Of a DNA stretch of 60,000 nucleotides, positions 1-11,713 are shown one piece after another. Source of the DNA: Cryptomeria japonica. Its lineage: Eukaryota; Streptophyta; Pinopsida; Cupressales; Cupressaceae. The translations under genes and the position numbers were made by a program. Numbering within the stretch: the first letter of the stretch is position 1; each line of letters opens with the position of its first letter. The DNA is taken from NCBI RefSeq assembly GCF_030272615.1, contig NC_081413.1, positions 605,806,709 to 605,866,708 of the forward strand, read 5' to 3'. Under the pieces are notes generated by a model. That model did not search any database. It was not told the origin of the DNA and worked only from the letters and a program-made list of their open reading frames with translations.

Positions 1-1051
1 ATTCAAGGATGGAAAATACAAAATCATTAATAGATTTGGATTAGAGATTGCAACCGGTACTCAGACAAAAGGTAATATATTTCATTTGAATTCCAGTGAG
101 AAGACATGTTTGATTGCACAAATTGATGAGAGTTGGCAATGTCATAAGAGGCTATGTCATGTGAATTTTGATTGCATGGTAAAGATCATTTAATTTCAAC
201 TAAGGTGGTTAGAGATATACCTAAGATTATGAACCCCTATAATCCGATACGTAAAGAATGTCAAATGGGGAAATAGGTAAGAACCTCTTTTAGGAGTATA
301 CAAGATAAATCTAATGATGTTCTTGATCTTACTCATATTGATTTGTGTGGCCCTGCTAGAGTTTAAAGTTTTCAAGGTGATAGATATTTCATTCTAATCA
401 TTGATGATTATTCTAGAAGGATGTGGGTTACTTTTCTAAAGGAAAAATCTGAAGCATTTGAAAAGTTTAAAATCTTTAAGGATAAAGTGGAAACTGAGAT
501 AGAACTGAATATTAAATGTTTGAGGTCAGATCATGGTGGAGAATTCACATCCAATGAGTTTAATAATTTTGATGAGAAGCATGGTATAAGAAGACAATTT
601 TCTGCTCCCCAGACACCTCAACAGAATGGAGTTGTGGAAAGGAAGAACATAACTATCTTGGATGCTGCTAGAACAATGATGATGGAAGATAATCTACCTC
701 ATAGCTATTGGAGAGAAGAAATGAGCATAATGGTTTATACATTCGATAGAGTATATATCAAAGGAGAAAGCGGTAAGGCACCTTATGAATTATGGTTTGG
801 CAATACACCTACAGTTAATTATTTTAGAATCTTTGGTAGTAAAGGTTATATTAGGAGAGATGATATCATTGGAAAATTTGATCCTGGATGTGATGAAGGC
901 ATATAGATGTTATAACAAGAGATTGCAGAGAATTATGGAAAGTGCTAATGTCAAAGTGGACGAATTGAATAGAGGTCAAATGAGAGTTTATAAGAAGGAA
1001 CCGATAGTGGAAATGATTATATCTAAACCAGTAGCACCTTTACCAAAATAG
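1..1051 (+). pseudogene. Element A gag-pre-integrase and integrase, broken
   Basis: The window opens inside the segment that joins protease to integrase (HKRLCHVNFDC, about 148-180). The zinc-finger part follows, then the integrase core with IDDYSRRMWVTF, LRSDHGGEF and TPQQNGVVERKN, so all three acidic catalytic positions can be recognised. The enzyme would insert element cDNA into the genome. Breaks: extra bases near 190 shift the frame and give a stop, TAA interrupts at about 364, and a deletion of about 33 bp near 903 (relative to element B) removes the sequence between DEG and RCYNK and shifts the frame. The longest surviving pieces are 421-906 and 785-1051. Confidence 0.85.
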
Positions 1052-1099
1052 AGTGTTAAACCAGTTACTCCAACAATATCAAAAAATTATATAGTAGCT

Positions 1100-2160
1100 G
1101 AAGAACCGGGAAGAGGAATAGAGAGTCAGAAGACTCTTAGGTCTATGCGATTGAATCATTCAAAAAATTAGATCATTGGGGATAAGAACAATAGAGTAAT
1201 GACAAGAAGAAGACTGACAACTAATGAGGTATGTTTAATTTCTCAAATTGAACCAGTATCAATAATTAAGGCATGTAAAGATGAATATTGGTTGAAAGCT
1301 ATAGAAGAAGAATTAGATCATATTGAGAAAAATAACACATGGACTTTGGTTCCTCGGCCTAAAAATAAGAATGTTATTGGAACTAAATGGGTTTTTATGA
1401 ATAGATTGAATGGGCATGGTCAAGTTTTAAGGAATAAGGCTAGATTAGTTTGTAAAGGATATTCTCAGAAGGAAGGAATTGATTATGGGGAGACTTTTGC
1501 ACCGGTAGCTAGGATTGAAGATGTAATATTATTTATTGCCTATGCTGCTCATAAGAAACACAAGGTTTATCAGATGGATGTTAAGTGTGCATTTTTGAAT
1601 GGGGATCTTGATGAGGAAGTGTATATTGAGCAACCCCATTGTTTTTCACTATCAGATGATACAAACATTGTTTACAGGTTAAGGAAAGCTTTATATGGAC
1701 TGAAACAAGCACCTAGAGCTTGGTATGCAAGGTTGGATAAATATCTTTTGAAGCTTGGTTTTACTAAGGGTAATGCTCACATTAATTTATATTTAAGATC
1801 ACTGATGATGATATACTGATTATTGAAATATTTGTTGATGACATTATTTTTGGAGGTGAAGATAAGTTATGCATGGAATTTTCTAAGAAAATGGAGAAAG
1901 AAATTGAAATGTCTATGATTGGGGGAATGAAATTTTTCTTAGGTTTGCAGATTACTCAAACTGATAAAGGCAATTTCATCTGTCAAACTAAGTATTCTAG
2001 AGAATTATTGAAGAGATTTGGTATGGGAGATTCTAAACTGGAAAGTACTCATATGGTTACAAGTGAGAAATTGACAAGAAAAGACGTTTCTACACCTGTA
2101 AATCCTAAAACCATACAAATCTATGATTGGAGGTCTTATTTATTTGACTCAGAGTAGGCC
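1100..2160 (+). pseudogene. Element A reverse transcriptase, broken
   Basis: Copia reverse transcriptase, which copies element RNA into DNA. The piece 1199-1819 contains LVPRPKNKNVIGTKWVF, the finger-palm motif [17 protein letters not shown] and [15 protein letters not shown] frameshift near 1790 separates these from the catalytic box FVDDIIFGG (1831-1857), which is intact in another frame and continues into 1873-2157 (FFLGLQITQT). The domain is therefore complete in content but cannot be read in one frame. Confidence 0.87.
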
Positions 2161-2770
2161 TGATACACTGAATGTTATTTGTATTGTATCAAGATTTTAG
2201 AGTGTTTCTAGAGAAAATCATGAGAGTGCAGTGAAAATCATTTTTAGATACTTACAAATTACATCAGAATATGGTTTGTGGTACACTAAGGATGATGACT
2301 TTACTTTATGTGCATTTATAGATGCAGATTGGGCTGAAGATGTTGATGACCGGAAAAGTACTTCCAGTGGAGCTTTCTTTCTTGGAAAGAAACTTGTTTC
2401 ATGGATCAGCAAGAAACAATCGTGTACTTCTTTATCTACTGCTGAAGCTAAGTATGTTGTTGCTGCCACTAACTGTACACAAGTTCTATCGATGAAGCAA
2501 ATGTTGAAGGATATAAAGATGGATTGTGATGGACTGATAGTTATTCACTATGATAACTCTAGTGCTATTGATATATCAAAGAATCCGGTAATTCATTCTA
2601 AGAGAAAGCACATATCTATCAAGTACAACTTTTTGAAGGAAGAAGTTGGACTGGTTTATGTCAACACTAAAGAGCAAATTGTAGATATACTCACTAAACC
2701 TTTTCCTAAGGAATCATTTGAGTGCTTCATAGACATATTAGGAGTTTCTGCCCCTCCCGTAGAGACTTGA
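2160..2770 (+). pseudogene. Element A RNase H, end of pol
   Basis: RNase H domain that degrades the RNA strand during reverse transcription. 2231-2770 reads DADWAEDVDDRKSTSSGA, SLSTAEAKYVVAATNC, HYDNSSAIDISKN and the terminal DILTKPFPKESFE typical of copia pol, then stops at 2770. The link to the reverse transcriptase (2157-2230) is frameshifted. No envelope-like frame follows. Confidence 0.87.
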
Positions 2771-3187
2771 TTGATGTGGTTTGGAATTAGTCTGGTATGC
2801 ATTATCAGAGATATTTTTCATTTTGGCACTGATGTGGGGATGCTACTGCTCAAGGGGAGTAGTCAGCTTTGTGATTGAGTGGTCTATGTTTTTGCTTTGA
2901 TATTTTTGTCAGATTTCTGGCATTGATGTCAAAGGGGGAGAGATATTGACGTGAAAAAGAAAAACTTAAGGAATTGTATATACTAGGGGGAGAGATATAT
3001 GTATAATTCAGAGCATTACAGAGATATCATTCATGGGGGGAGTTTGGTCTTTGTTTCAGAACTTCATTACTACATCTATATGTGGGAGATTGTTGGTTGT
3101 CTTCCACTAGGGGAAACGTTTTTGGCACTTCTTGGTACTTAGATGTTTTTCACATCTAGTGTTGCCATCAATTCCAAAGGGGGAGAT
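2771..3187 (+). promoter_or_regulatory. Element A 3' leader with repeated purine tracts, ending in the PPT
   Basis: Non-coding stretch between the pol stop and the LTR. It holds several G-rich tracts near 2853, 2932, 2985, 3035 and 3111, before the expected polypurine tract AAAGGGGGAGA (about 3175-3185) directly before the LTR. The PPT primes plus-strand DNA synthesis. The upstream tracts resemble extra or decayed PPT copies. Confidence 0.7.
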
Positions 3188-4411
3188 TGTTGGCCATTTG
3201 GAGGAATTGATTATGTCTTGCATTGATGTTTTGTCATTTATGTCAACACTAGTTGTTTGGATTCTTTACCGACATGCTTCTGGTCCCAATAGGTTGAGTA
3301 GTTTCTGGTTGGTTTGGATCCTTCCTGATCCGGTAGGCTCCGGTATGATTTGGTTATGGAATTGGCTTAATCATGATACTTATGTTTGTATTCAATCAGT
3401 TGGTTTTGGTCTGGTAATTAGATGCTATCCTGTTTTCTTGGAAGCTTGGCTTGTGGTTCCAGCGAGGGTTTCCCTAGTAGAGCTTTTTATGAAGATCTTT
3501 GATGAATTGCATAAGTGGTGTTGGTGTAGTTTCTTGTGGAGTTTCATAATGTTCTTGGTGATCATGTTCATGACTTGGCAGATGGAGATCATTTCTTTAG
3601 CGTGTGGATCTATATTGGGTCCCGATTGATCTAGGTTATGGACCGTTTTAATGAAACATATGGATTGGACCTCTTGATGTATTTCTAGGATATATTATGT
3701 GTTGGAAATTATTTGTTTGATCTAAGGCCGACATGTTTTGTAATTATGTAATTGGTTTATTGTCTGGTGGCCGACCTGATTATTTATGGTTGAGGGTTTG
3801 TATATATATGATGTAAGATCTCATTGTAGATCATGTGTGAGGATATGCAATGTGTGAATAATGTAATATCATTCAGGTAGAGGATTTGGTCGATCACTAG
3901 AGATTGAATTGGGTTTATGTAAGAGGATTTAGTCCTCTGGTATTGAGCTTAACTGGAACTGTACTTAGGCATAGGAGATGCTATCTTGGTAGTTTAAACA
4001 CTTCTTCTGGATTGTAGTCTGGATTTCTATGTAGTCAGTGAGGCTCCTTTTGTGATGAGGAGTACGCTCTAAGCTGTTGGCCTTCCTGCAAGTGTAGGCC
4101 CCTCAATTGTAATTCACATACTTACTACAAAAGTATTATCTGACTCTCAGTAGGATTCACATCATGGTTTTTCCCTTTACCGAGTTTTCCACATATAAAT
4201 ATTGGTGTCATGTGGATGGTATTTATTCTGTAATTTTTGTTCATGCTTAATTGGTTTAACTACTATTCTGATATTTGGTTTAGGCATTCTTGTGTTAATA
4301 TTTTGGGTTCGAGTATTAAAGCTTTAATTGCCAAATGTTCAGGTAATCTATGACAACTGATTCACCCCCCCCCCCTCTCAGTTGTCTTCTGGTTATTTGA
4401 ATTGTCTAACA
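3188..4411 (+). repeat. Shared LTR: 3' LTR of A and 5' LTR of B (1224 bp)
   Basis: Begins TGTTGGCC just after the purine tract and ends GTCTAACA just before a degenerate primer-binding site. The same sequence recurs at 8855-8880 plus 16270-17470 and, inverted and more diverged, at 18188-19372. Near its end lies a TTCAC-poly(C)-CTCTCAG block (4361-4381). The apparent 165-codon frame at 3132-3629 lies across the PPT and LTR and is not a gene. Confidence 0.9.
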
Positions 4412-4426
4412 TTGGTAAATTATAGA
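4412..4426 (+). promoter_or_regulatory. Degenerate primer-binding site of element B
   Basis: TTGGTA directly follows the LTR end, then decays (AATTATAGAG in place of TCAGAGC). Intact copia elements in this window carry TGGTATCAGAGC here, which pairs with initiator methionine tRNA. Confidence 0.6.
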
Positions 4427-4429
4427 GAA

Positions 4430-5231
4430 TGGTGTAACACCTTATAATCCGGCATCTAGAAATCCTCCTCTGGAAAAGTTGGATAAGGAGCTTGAGAATG
4501 ATTATAGAGTAAAAGAAGCCCTCTTGTGTGCACTTTGTGAACAACAAATAATGGGATTAAATGACAAATCATTTGCAAAGGCTATATGGGACAAGTTGGA
4601 GACTCTTAATGAAGGTAACCCTACTGTTAAGATTGCTAAACTTGATGGTTACCGGGTGAGATATGAAAACTTGGAGATGGAAGAAGATGAAAGGATTACT
4701 GCATTCATGGAAAGGGTAAATGAAATTGTTATGGGAATTCAATGTTGTTGTGGAACTCTGAGTGAAGATGAGATATTTTCTAAAGTTCTAAGAGCTTTAC
4801 CACTGGCTTATAAGATGAAGGCTACTACAATTAATGAATTGAGAACAATGGCTAATACTTCTGTCAATAATGATACCTTGTTTGGTAAATTATCTATTTT
4901 TGAGCTTGAAGAATTTGGACCTTCTGGACCTATCAAATCTGAACCTACTTTTCATGCATGTACATCATCAACTGGCAAGCAAGATTGGAAATCTTTGTAT
5001 GCAAGGGAATTGGATGATATGAAGAGAGAAGATGAAGAATTTGAGAAAATTGAAGCCTTATTTTCTAGAAGAGTACCTAAAGGACTGTTAGGAACTAAGT
5101 ATGAAGGAAAAGCACCTTTGAAATGTTTTTCATGTAATAAAACAAGTCATTTTTCTTCTAGATGTCCTGAAAGGAATTCAAGATTTGAAGAAAGAGATAG
5201 AAGATATTTTAAGCCTAACCTTGGATATTAG
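4430..5231 (+). pseudogene. Element B gag, lacking its N-terminus
   Basis: Gag capsid/nucleocapsid frame. Residues resembling the plant copia gag (UBN2-type) domain run from KAIWDKLETLNEG to FELEEFGP, followed by a CX2CX4HX4C zinc knuckle, CFSCNKTSHFSSRC. The open frame starts in NGVTPYNPASRNPP (about 4430) with no start codon in reach. Element D (17471-18131) has about 50 further codons between its ATG and the same point, so B has lost the beginning of gag, including the start, and is joined almost directly to its primer site. The first Met at 4479 is internal. The frame ends at TAG 5229. Confidence 0.82.
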
Positions 5232-5735
5232 AACAAGTATAAGTATAGGAAAAATAGAGATAAATCATGCTACATCTTGGATGAGGAAGGTGTGATTGAT
5301 TTTGATGATGAACCGGCACAAGACTATGCTAGTGGTTTCGGCAATGCAAAGGAATGGGTGTTCTTGGCTGTAAAGGAAGATTTTCTGACACTAGAAGATA
5401 ATGTACCTGAAGAGAAGGCACTTTCTGCTAAAATTAAAGATAAGAATAAATGGGTAATTGATAGTGGATGTTCACATCATATGACTGGAGATAAAAGGAA
5501 GGTTCTATCTTTGCAAGAATTTGATGGCGGTCTGGTTAGATGTGGAGATGACAAAGCATGTATGTTCAAGGGAAAAGGAACTATATCATTACGTGGTAAG
5601 CACAATACTGATAATGTTTATTATGTTAAAGGTTTAGGGCATAATCTTTTGAGTGTAGGTCAATTGGTGGATAAGGGATTTCAATTACAATTCAAGGATA
5701 GAAAATGCAAAATCATTAATAGATCTGGATTGTAG
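5232..5735 (+). pseudogene. Element B protease region
   Basis: Aspartic protease that would cleave the polyprotein. The active site WVIDSGCSHHMTGD (from about 5452) keeps the D-S-G triad, and the domain continues through CMFKGKGTISL to GHNLLSVGQLVDKGFQL. It is separated from gag by a stop at 5229-5231 and from integrase by TAG at 5733. Confidence 0.83.
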
Positions 5736-6766
5736 ATTGCAACCGCTACTCACAGAAAAGGTAATATATTTCATTTGAATTCCGGTGAGAACATATGTTT
5801 GATTGCACAAATTGATGAGAGTTGGCTATGGAATAAAAGGCTATGTCATGTGAATTTTGATTGCATTGTAAAGATCAGTTCAACTAAGGCAGTTAGAGAT
5901 ATACCTAAGATTGTGAAGCTCTATAATCCAGTATGTAAAGAATGTCAAATGGGAAAACAAGTCAGAACCTCTTTTAAGAGTATACAAGAGAAAAATATTG
6001 ATGTTCTTGAGCTTATTCATACTGATTTGTGCAGCCCTACTAGAGTTAAAAGTTTTCAAGGTGGTAGATATTTTATGCTAATCATTGATGATTATTCTAG
6101 AATGATGTGGGTTACCTTTCTAAGGGAGAAATCTGAGGCTTTTGAAAATTTTAAAATCTTTAAAGCTAAAGTTGAGACTAAGATGGGATTAAAGATTAAA
6201 TGTTTAAGGTTGGATCATGGTGGAGAATTCACATTTGCTGTGTTCAATAACTTTTGTGAGAAGCATGGCATAAGGAGACAATTGTTTGTTGCATAGACAC
6301 CTCAGCAAAAAGGAGTTGTGGAAGGAAAAATAGAACTATCTTGGATGTTGCTAGAACAATGATGATGGAAGTTAATCTACCCCATATCTACTGGAGAGAA
6401 GCAGTGAGCACAATAGTCTATACATTCAACAAAGTACACATCAAAGGGGAAACTGATAAGACACCTTATGAATTATGGTTTGGCACTACACCTATAGTTA
6501 AGTATTTCAGAATCTTTGGTAGTAAATGTTATATCAGGAGAGATGATATCATTGGTAAATTTGATCCTAGATGTGATGAAGGAATATTTCTTGGTTATTC
6601 TAATGAAAGTAAGGCATTTAGATGTTATAACAAGATATTACAAAGAATTGTGGAGAGCGCTAATGTCAAGTTGGATGAGCTGAATAGAAGTCAAATCAGA
6701 GTTTATGATCAAGAACTGGCAATGGAAATGATCATAACTGAACCAGTATCACCTTTACCTGAATAG
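5736..6766 (+). pseudogene. Element B integrase, broken
   Basis: Integrase with the zinc-binding part (KRLCHVNFDC, CKECQMGKQ) and core motifs IDDYSRMMW and CLRLDHGGEF in 5775-6296. TAG at 6294-6296 replaces an expected Gln codon before TPQQ, and a base loss near 6320 shifts the frame before the catalytic Glu. The C-terminal part resumes at 6341-6766 (VARTMMMEVNLPH, CDEGIFLGYSNESKAFRCYN). Confidence 0.85.
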
Positions 6767-6769
6767 AAT

Positions 6770-7860
6770 GTTGAATGAGTTACTCCGATAGTATCATAAA
6801 ATTCAACAGTAACTGAAGAACCGAGAAGAGGAATAGAGAATCAGAAGACTCCTAGGTATGTAAGGATGAATCATTCAGATGATTAGATCATTGGGGATAA
6901 GAATAATAGAGTGATGAAAAGAAGGAGATTTTCAAATAATGTAGTATGTTTAATTTCTCAAGTTGAACTGGTATAAGTAGTTGAAGCATGTAAAGATAAA
7001 TGTTGAATTCAAAATCTATGGAAGAAGAATTAGATCAGATAGAGAAGAATAACACATGGACTTTAGTTCCCCGGCCTAAAAATAAGAATGTTATTGGAAC
7101 TAAATGGGTATTTAGGAATAAATTAAATGAAGATGGACAAGTTTTAAGGAATAAAGCTATATTATATTCTCATAAGGAAATAATTGATTATGGTGAAACT
7201 TTTGCACCTATAGCTAGGATTGAAGCTGTAAGATTATTTCTTGCCTATGATGCACATAAAAACTACAAGGTTTTTTAGATGGATGTTAAGTGTGTATTTT
7301 TGAATGGGGATCTTGATGAGGAAGTTTATATTGAGAAACTTGATGGTTTTTCACTTTCAGATGATAAAAAAATGGTTTGTAGGTTAAAGAAAGCCTTATA
7401 TGGATTGAAACAGGCACCTAGAGCTTGGTGTGCAAGGTTAGATAAATATCTTTTGAAGCTTGGTTTCACTAAAGGTAATGCTAATAGTAATCTATATTAT
7501 AAAGTCACTGACGATGATATACTGATTATTGAAGTTTTTTTTATGACATTATTTTTGGAGGTGAAGATAAGTTGTGCATAGAATTTTCTAAAAATATGGA
7601 GAAAATTTTTGAAATGTCTATGATTGGGGAAATGAAATTTTTCATAGGTTTGCAGATTACTCAGACTGCCAAAGGTATTTTCATCTATCAAACTAAGTAT
7701 GCTAGGGAATTTTTGAAGAAATTATGGTATGGTAGACTCTAAACTGGTAAGTACTCCTATTGTTACAAGTGAGAAATTGTCAAGGAAAGATGAATCTGCA
7801 CCGGTAAATCCTACAAGATACAAGTTTATGATTGGAGGTTTGCTATATTTGACTTAGACT
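6770..7860 (+). pseudogene. Element B reverse transcriptase, catalytic box lost
   Basis: Pieces 7000-7278 and 7279-7581 carry [34 protein letters not shown] and [16 protein letters not shown] at 7276-7278 stands where element A has CAG. At the catalytic box, a short deletion near 7533 turns the expected FVDD into a frameshifted FFMT, so B has no active reverse transcriptase. Further broken pieces run through 7580-7860. Confidence 0.85.
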
Positions 7861-8490
7861 AGGCCTGACATAATAAATGTTGTTTATATTGTAGCTAGAT
7901 ATCAAAGTGATCCTAGAGAAAATCATGAGAGTACGGTGAAAAGAATTTTTAGATACTTGCAAGGTACATCTGCATATGGTGTGTGGTACTCTAAGGGTGA
8001 TGAATTTACTTTATGTGCATATATAGATGCAGATTGGGCAGGTGATGTTGATGACTAGAAAAGCACTTTTGGTAGAGCTTTATTTCTTTGAAATAAGTTG
8101 GTTTCATGGATCAACAAGAAACAATTGTGTACTTCTTTATCTACTATTGAAGATGAGTATGTTGTTGCTACTACTAATTGTACACAAGTTTTATGGATGA
8201 ATCAAATGTTGAAGGATATTAAAGTGCATTAAATTGTACTAGTAGTTATTCACTGTGATAACTCTACTGCTATTGACATATCAAAGAATTCGATATTTCA
8301 CTCTAAGACAAAGCACATATCTATCAAGTATAACTTTTTTAAGGAGAAGGTGGAAGAAAATGAGGTTAGATTGGTTTATGTTAACACTAAAGAGAAGACT
8401 GTGGATATTTTCACTAAACCTTTGCTTAAATAATCATTTGAGTACCTGAGAGATGGATTAGGGGCTTCTTCTCCTATGATAGAGAACTGA
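7861..8490 (+). pseudogene. Element B RNase H, broken
   Basis: Recognisable motifs: YIDADWAGDVDD followed by a stop at about 8056, LSTIEDEYVVATTNC, HCDNSTAIDISKN, DIFTKPLLK with a stop where A has Glu, and an end at TGA 8488-8490. This parallels element A 2160-2770, but with more stops. Confidence 0.83.
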
Positions 8491-8854
8491 TTGATGTTAT
8501 TTGGCATCAGTCTGGTATGCATTATTAGAGATATCATTCTTTCTAGATTGATGTGGGGATGCTACTACTCAAGGGGAGTAGTTAGCCTTGTGATTCAGTG
8601 GTTTTTGTTTTTGCTTTGATATTTTTGTCATATTTTTGGCATTGATGTCATAGGGGGAGAGAGATATGTGAAAAGTAGAGCTTTACAGAGATATTATTCA
8701 CAGGGAGAGTTTGGTCTTTGTTTCAGAACTTCTTTGCTATATCTTTGTGTGGGATATCGTTAGTTGTCTTCCATTGGGGGAGACTTGTTTGGCATTTCTT
8801 GGCACTTAGATTTTTTTCACATCTAGTGATGCCATCAATGCCAAAGGGGAAAAT
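8491..8854 (+). promoter_or_regulatory. Element B 3' leader and polypurine tract
   Basis: Non-coding stretch equivalent to 2771-3187 in element A, again with several G-rich tracts (about 8570, 8652, 8777). The final PPT is decayed to AAAGGGGAAAA (8843-8853). Confidence 0.65.
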
Positions 8855-8880
8855 TTTTGGCCATTTGGAGGAATTGATTA
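8855..8880 (+). repeat. First 26 bp of the element B 3' LTR, left of the C insertion
   Basis: TTTTGGCCATTTGGAGGAAT and the following TGATTA match the start of the LTR at 3188. The LTR then stops abruptly at element C and resumes at 16270. Confidence 0.88.
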
Positions 8881-8881
8881 A

Positions 8882-10293
8882 TGGTATGATGAAAGAATAA
8901 GTATCCAGTAGAAATCTGAGAGGGGGGATGAATCAGTATATTGAAAAATTGATACAAAGTTCCCAAGCTCAAACTTAGTCAAACAAAGTAAACATATCTC
9001 AGTCAAGATCAATATTCTTAGGAATACTTCACATTAATTGGTTTAACTATTATGAAAAATTTTAATAGTAAACACCTTCAATCTTGTAAACATCAACAAT
9101 GCTTAATCTTAACTCAACATATTCATCTCTCAATGCTTCTACCTAACATGCCTTATCAAAAGTTAACCAAATCAACAAATAAGATCACAGCCACAAAAGA
9201 ATTCACCACTTGACACAAATGTTTATACGTGGAAAACCCAAATAGGTAAAAACCACGGTGAGATGGGACTCACAAGGATAGCTATCTGAACTCTTTTGAA
9301 GTTCACCCTGTTAGAGCTTTACAATAAGTCCAGTTAAGAACTAATTCCGGTTAGGAATCACCTAGTTAAGGGATTTACAAATATGCCTTGTTAAAAGTAC
9401 AATATGCTGTTAGTAGTCACCTCACTGGAGGATTTAAGAATCCAAGCTAATGGACCACCTTGTTAGAGGATTTAATGAGTAACCAAGCTTGTTAGAGCTT
9501 ACCCGGTTAAGGGACTATACTTCTATTGTAATTGTTAGAAAACAATAGGTTTTCTTGATCTGTCTAAGTAGCACTACATTTGTTTGATTAGATCCTTCTA
9601 AGCTTCAATATGCCTTCACTCAAAGTGCAGATCCATTCACTGGTTGGGCAACCACACACTCAATAATTTTTCTATCAATCTTGCCAACAACCTTTACAAA
9701 CAACTCCATTGACCTTAAAGCCAAATCAAATAGGTTGGTAACACAACAAAAACCTAATCCTCATCATTGAGATTACAAACAATTCAGTTCAATCTTGACC
9801 GTTAGAAATCATGACAATCTCTTCATATTCTTCAAGACAATTCCAACCGCTCCATGATAACCACTCCATTGGACTTTGTAACTTATCACACGTTGTGCAT
9901 TAAATGCAATCCACTTTTCTCCTTCCCTCGACAATAAGCAAATGCGCCAAGCCAATTTGAATTTATCCTCATACAATGATCACACATGTCTCCATCATTA
10001 CCTCTCATCAGATAATAAACCAACAAACTTGATCGGTTAGGGTTTAACAGTTGATAGGGTTTACCGGTTACATTACATAGAAAGGTTTGACCCTTTACAC
10101 CGGTTCAACTCACAAACTTTACATACCGATTACAACATCTTCTACAACTCTCTTCTTACTGGTTACTAGCCAATATCAAAACAACATTATCAGCAATAAC
10201 ATGAATACCATTTACAGGTTCAATTGAAATCAATGACAACATATCATTAATGCAATCTCTATGCAAAATGTCAATAAACTCAAAATGCCAACA
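8882..10293 (-). repeat. 3' LTR of element C (1412 bp)
   Basis: On the plus strand it runs TGGTATGATG to ATGCCAACA, so the sense LTR is TGTTGGC...CATACCA with standard TG/CA ends. It matches 14847-16269 over its full length, with scattered substitutions and one replaced block near 9295. In sense orientation, the C-run/CTCTCAG block lies near its end (8917-8935). Confidence 0.9.
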
Positions 10294-10310
10294 ATCTCCC
10301 CCTTTGGCAT
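10294..10310 (-). promoter_or_regulatory. Polypurine tract of element C
   Basis: The reverse complement reads CCAAAGGGGGAGAT directly before the 3' LTR, within CATCAATGCCAAAGG, the same context as in elements A and B. Confidence 0.8.
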
Positions 10311-10675
10311 TGATGGCAATACAAATATCAACGCCTCTAATTGCTGCTGAGATTGGTGAATAGGAATCTTGGTTTACATTACCAAGTATTCACCTTGCTC
10401 TATGTGTCTTCAACCTACCACTGGTGAATAGGAATCCTGGTTTACATCACCAAGTATTTACGTTATCAGACACATAATTCTTCTCCTCAATCACATAATT
10501 CTTCTCTCCCTTTGACAACAATGCCAAAGTGAAAGTAAAACATGTAATTTTTTTCTCACTATGCATCAGCATCATTTTGCAACTTGATGCTCCCCCTGTG
10601 GAATACATCCACTCCTTCATCAATCCATATAAGATTCTACAAGTAATTTAGGGACTGATGCAATTAGCATCATGT

Positions 10676-11713
10676 TCAACTAACTTCATGAAGAGGGACA
10701 ACCCCCAATTGACTTCTAAGATACTCAAAAGTGGTCTTAGGCAGAGGTTTGGTAAAGATATCTGCAAGTAGCTCCTTGGTAGAAACATGCTCCAAGATAG
10801 CATCTTTACTTTGAAATTTTTCCCTCAAGAAGTTATATTTCAATTCAATGTGCTTAGTCCTTGCATACAAAACAAGATTTTTAAAAATGTTTATTGCACT
10901 TGTATTATCACACAAAATATTTATAGGTTCTAAGATTTTCATCTTCAAACCTTCCAAAATGAGTCTCATCCACATATCTTGTGTGCACTTCATATAAGCT
11001 GTTACATATTTAGCTTGAGCAGTAGATTGTGAAGTGCAACTCTACTTTTTACTACTACATGAGACTAGCCTTCCTCCTAGAAAGAATTCTCTGTCGATAG
11101 TACTCTTCCGGTCATCAATATTTCCTACCCAAATAGCATCTGTGTATGCCTTCAAGTCAAAATATCCACCATATGGATACCATAATACATACTCAATAGT
11201 ACCTTTCAAATATCTAAAGATTCTCTTAGTTGCCATCAGATGTGCATCCTTTGGATTCTTTTGAAATCTATCCACAATACCAACTACATCGGCAATATTC
11301 GGTTGACTATGAACAACATAGTGTAGTTTGCCAATCATTGACCTGAATTCCTTTTCATCTATAGACTTAGATGCTTCTTCCTTGGACAATTTATAACCTG
11401 TAATCATTGGGGTTCCAACGGCTTTGCAGTCACTCATACCGAAAGTCTTCAAAACCTCCTTCACATATTTGGATTGAGTAATGAAAATACCATTCTTCAT
11501 CTGTTGTATCTGTAATCCTATGAAATTTTTTATTTCCCCTACTAATGACATCTCAAATTCATTCTTCATTTCATCAGCAAAATAATTACTCATGTCATCA
11601 TTTCCTCCAAATATAATGTCATCTACAAATACTTCACTGACCAGTATATCATCTCCTTTAGACTTGAGATAAAGGTTGTTGTCATCATTGGTTCTAGCAA
11701 AGCCTATCTTCAT
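10676..11713 (-). pseudogene. Element C reverse transcriptase C-terminal half and RNase H
   Basis: 11042-11713 encodes DDILVSEVFVDDIIFGGND, with an intact catalytic VDD, then FIGLQIQQM, YVKEVLKTFGM and the RNase H start (DDRKSTIDREFFLG). 10676-10993 continues RNase H with CDNTSAINIFKN, RTKHIELKYNFLRE and DIFTKPLPKTTFEYLRSQLG, ending at 10676. A stop near 11040 separates the two pieces. Compared with A and B, this element keeps the catalytic box in the same frame as its surroundings. Confidence 0.88.

Noticed and set aside
3132-3629. 165-codon open frame
   Set aside because: It starts in the purine tract region and runs through the LTR; its sequence has no domain, and the equivalent LTR at 16270-17470 does not keep the frame.
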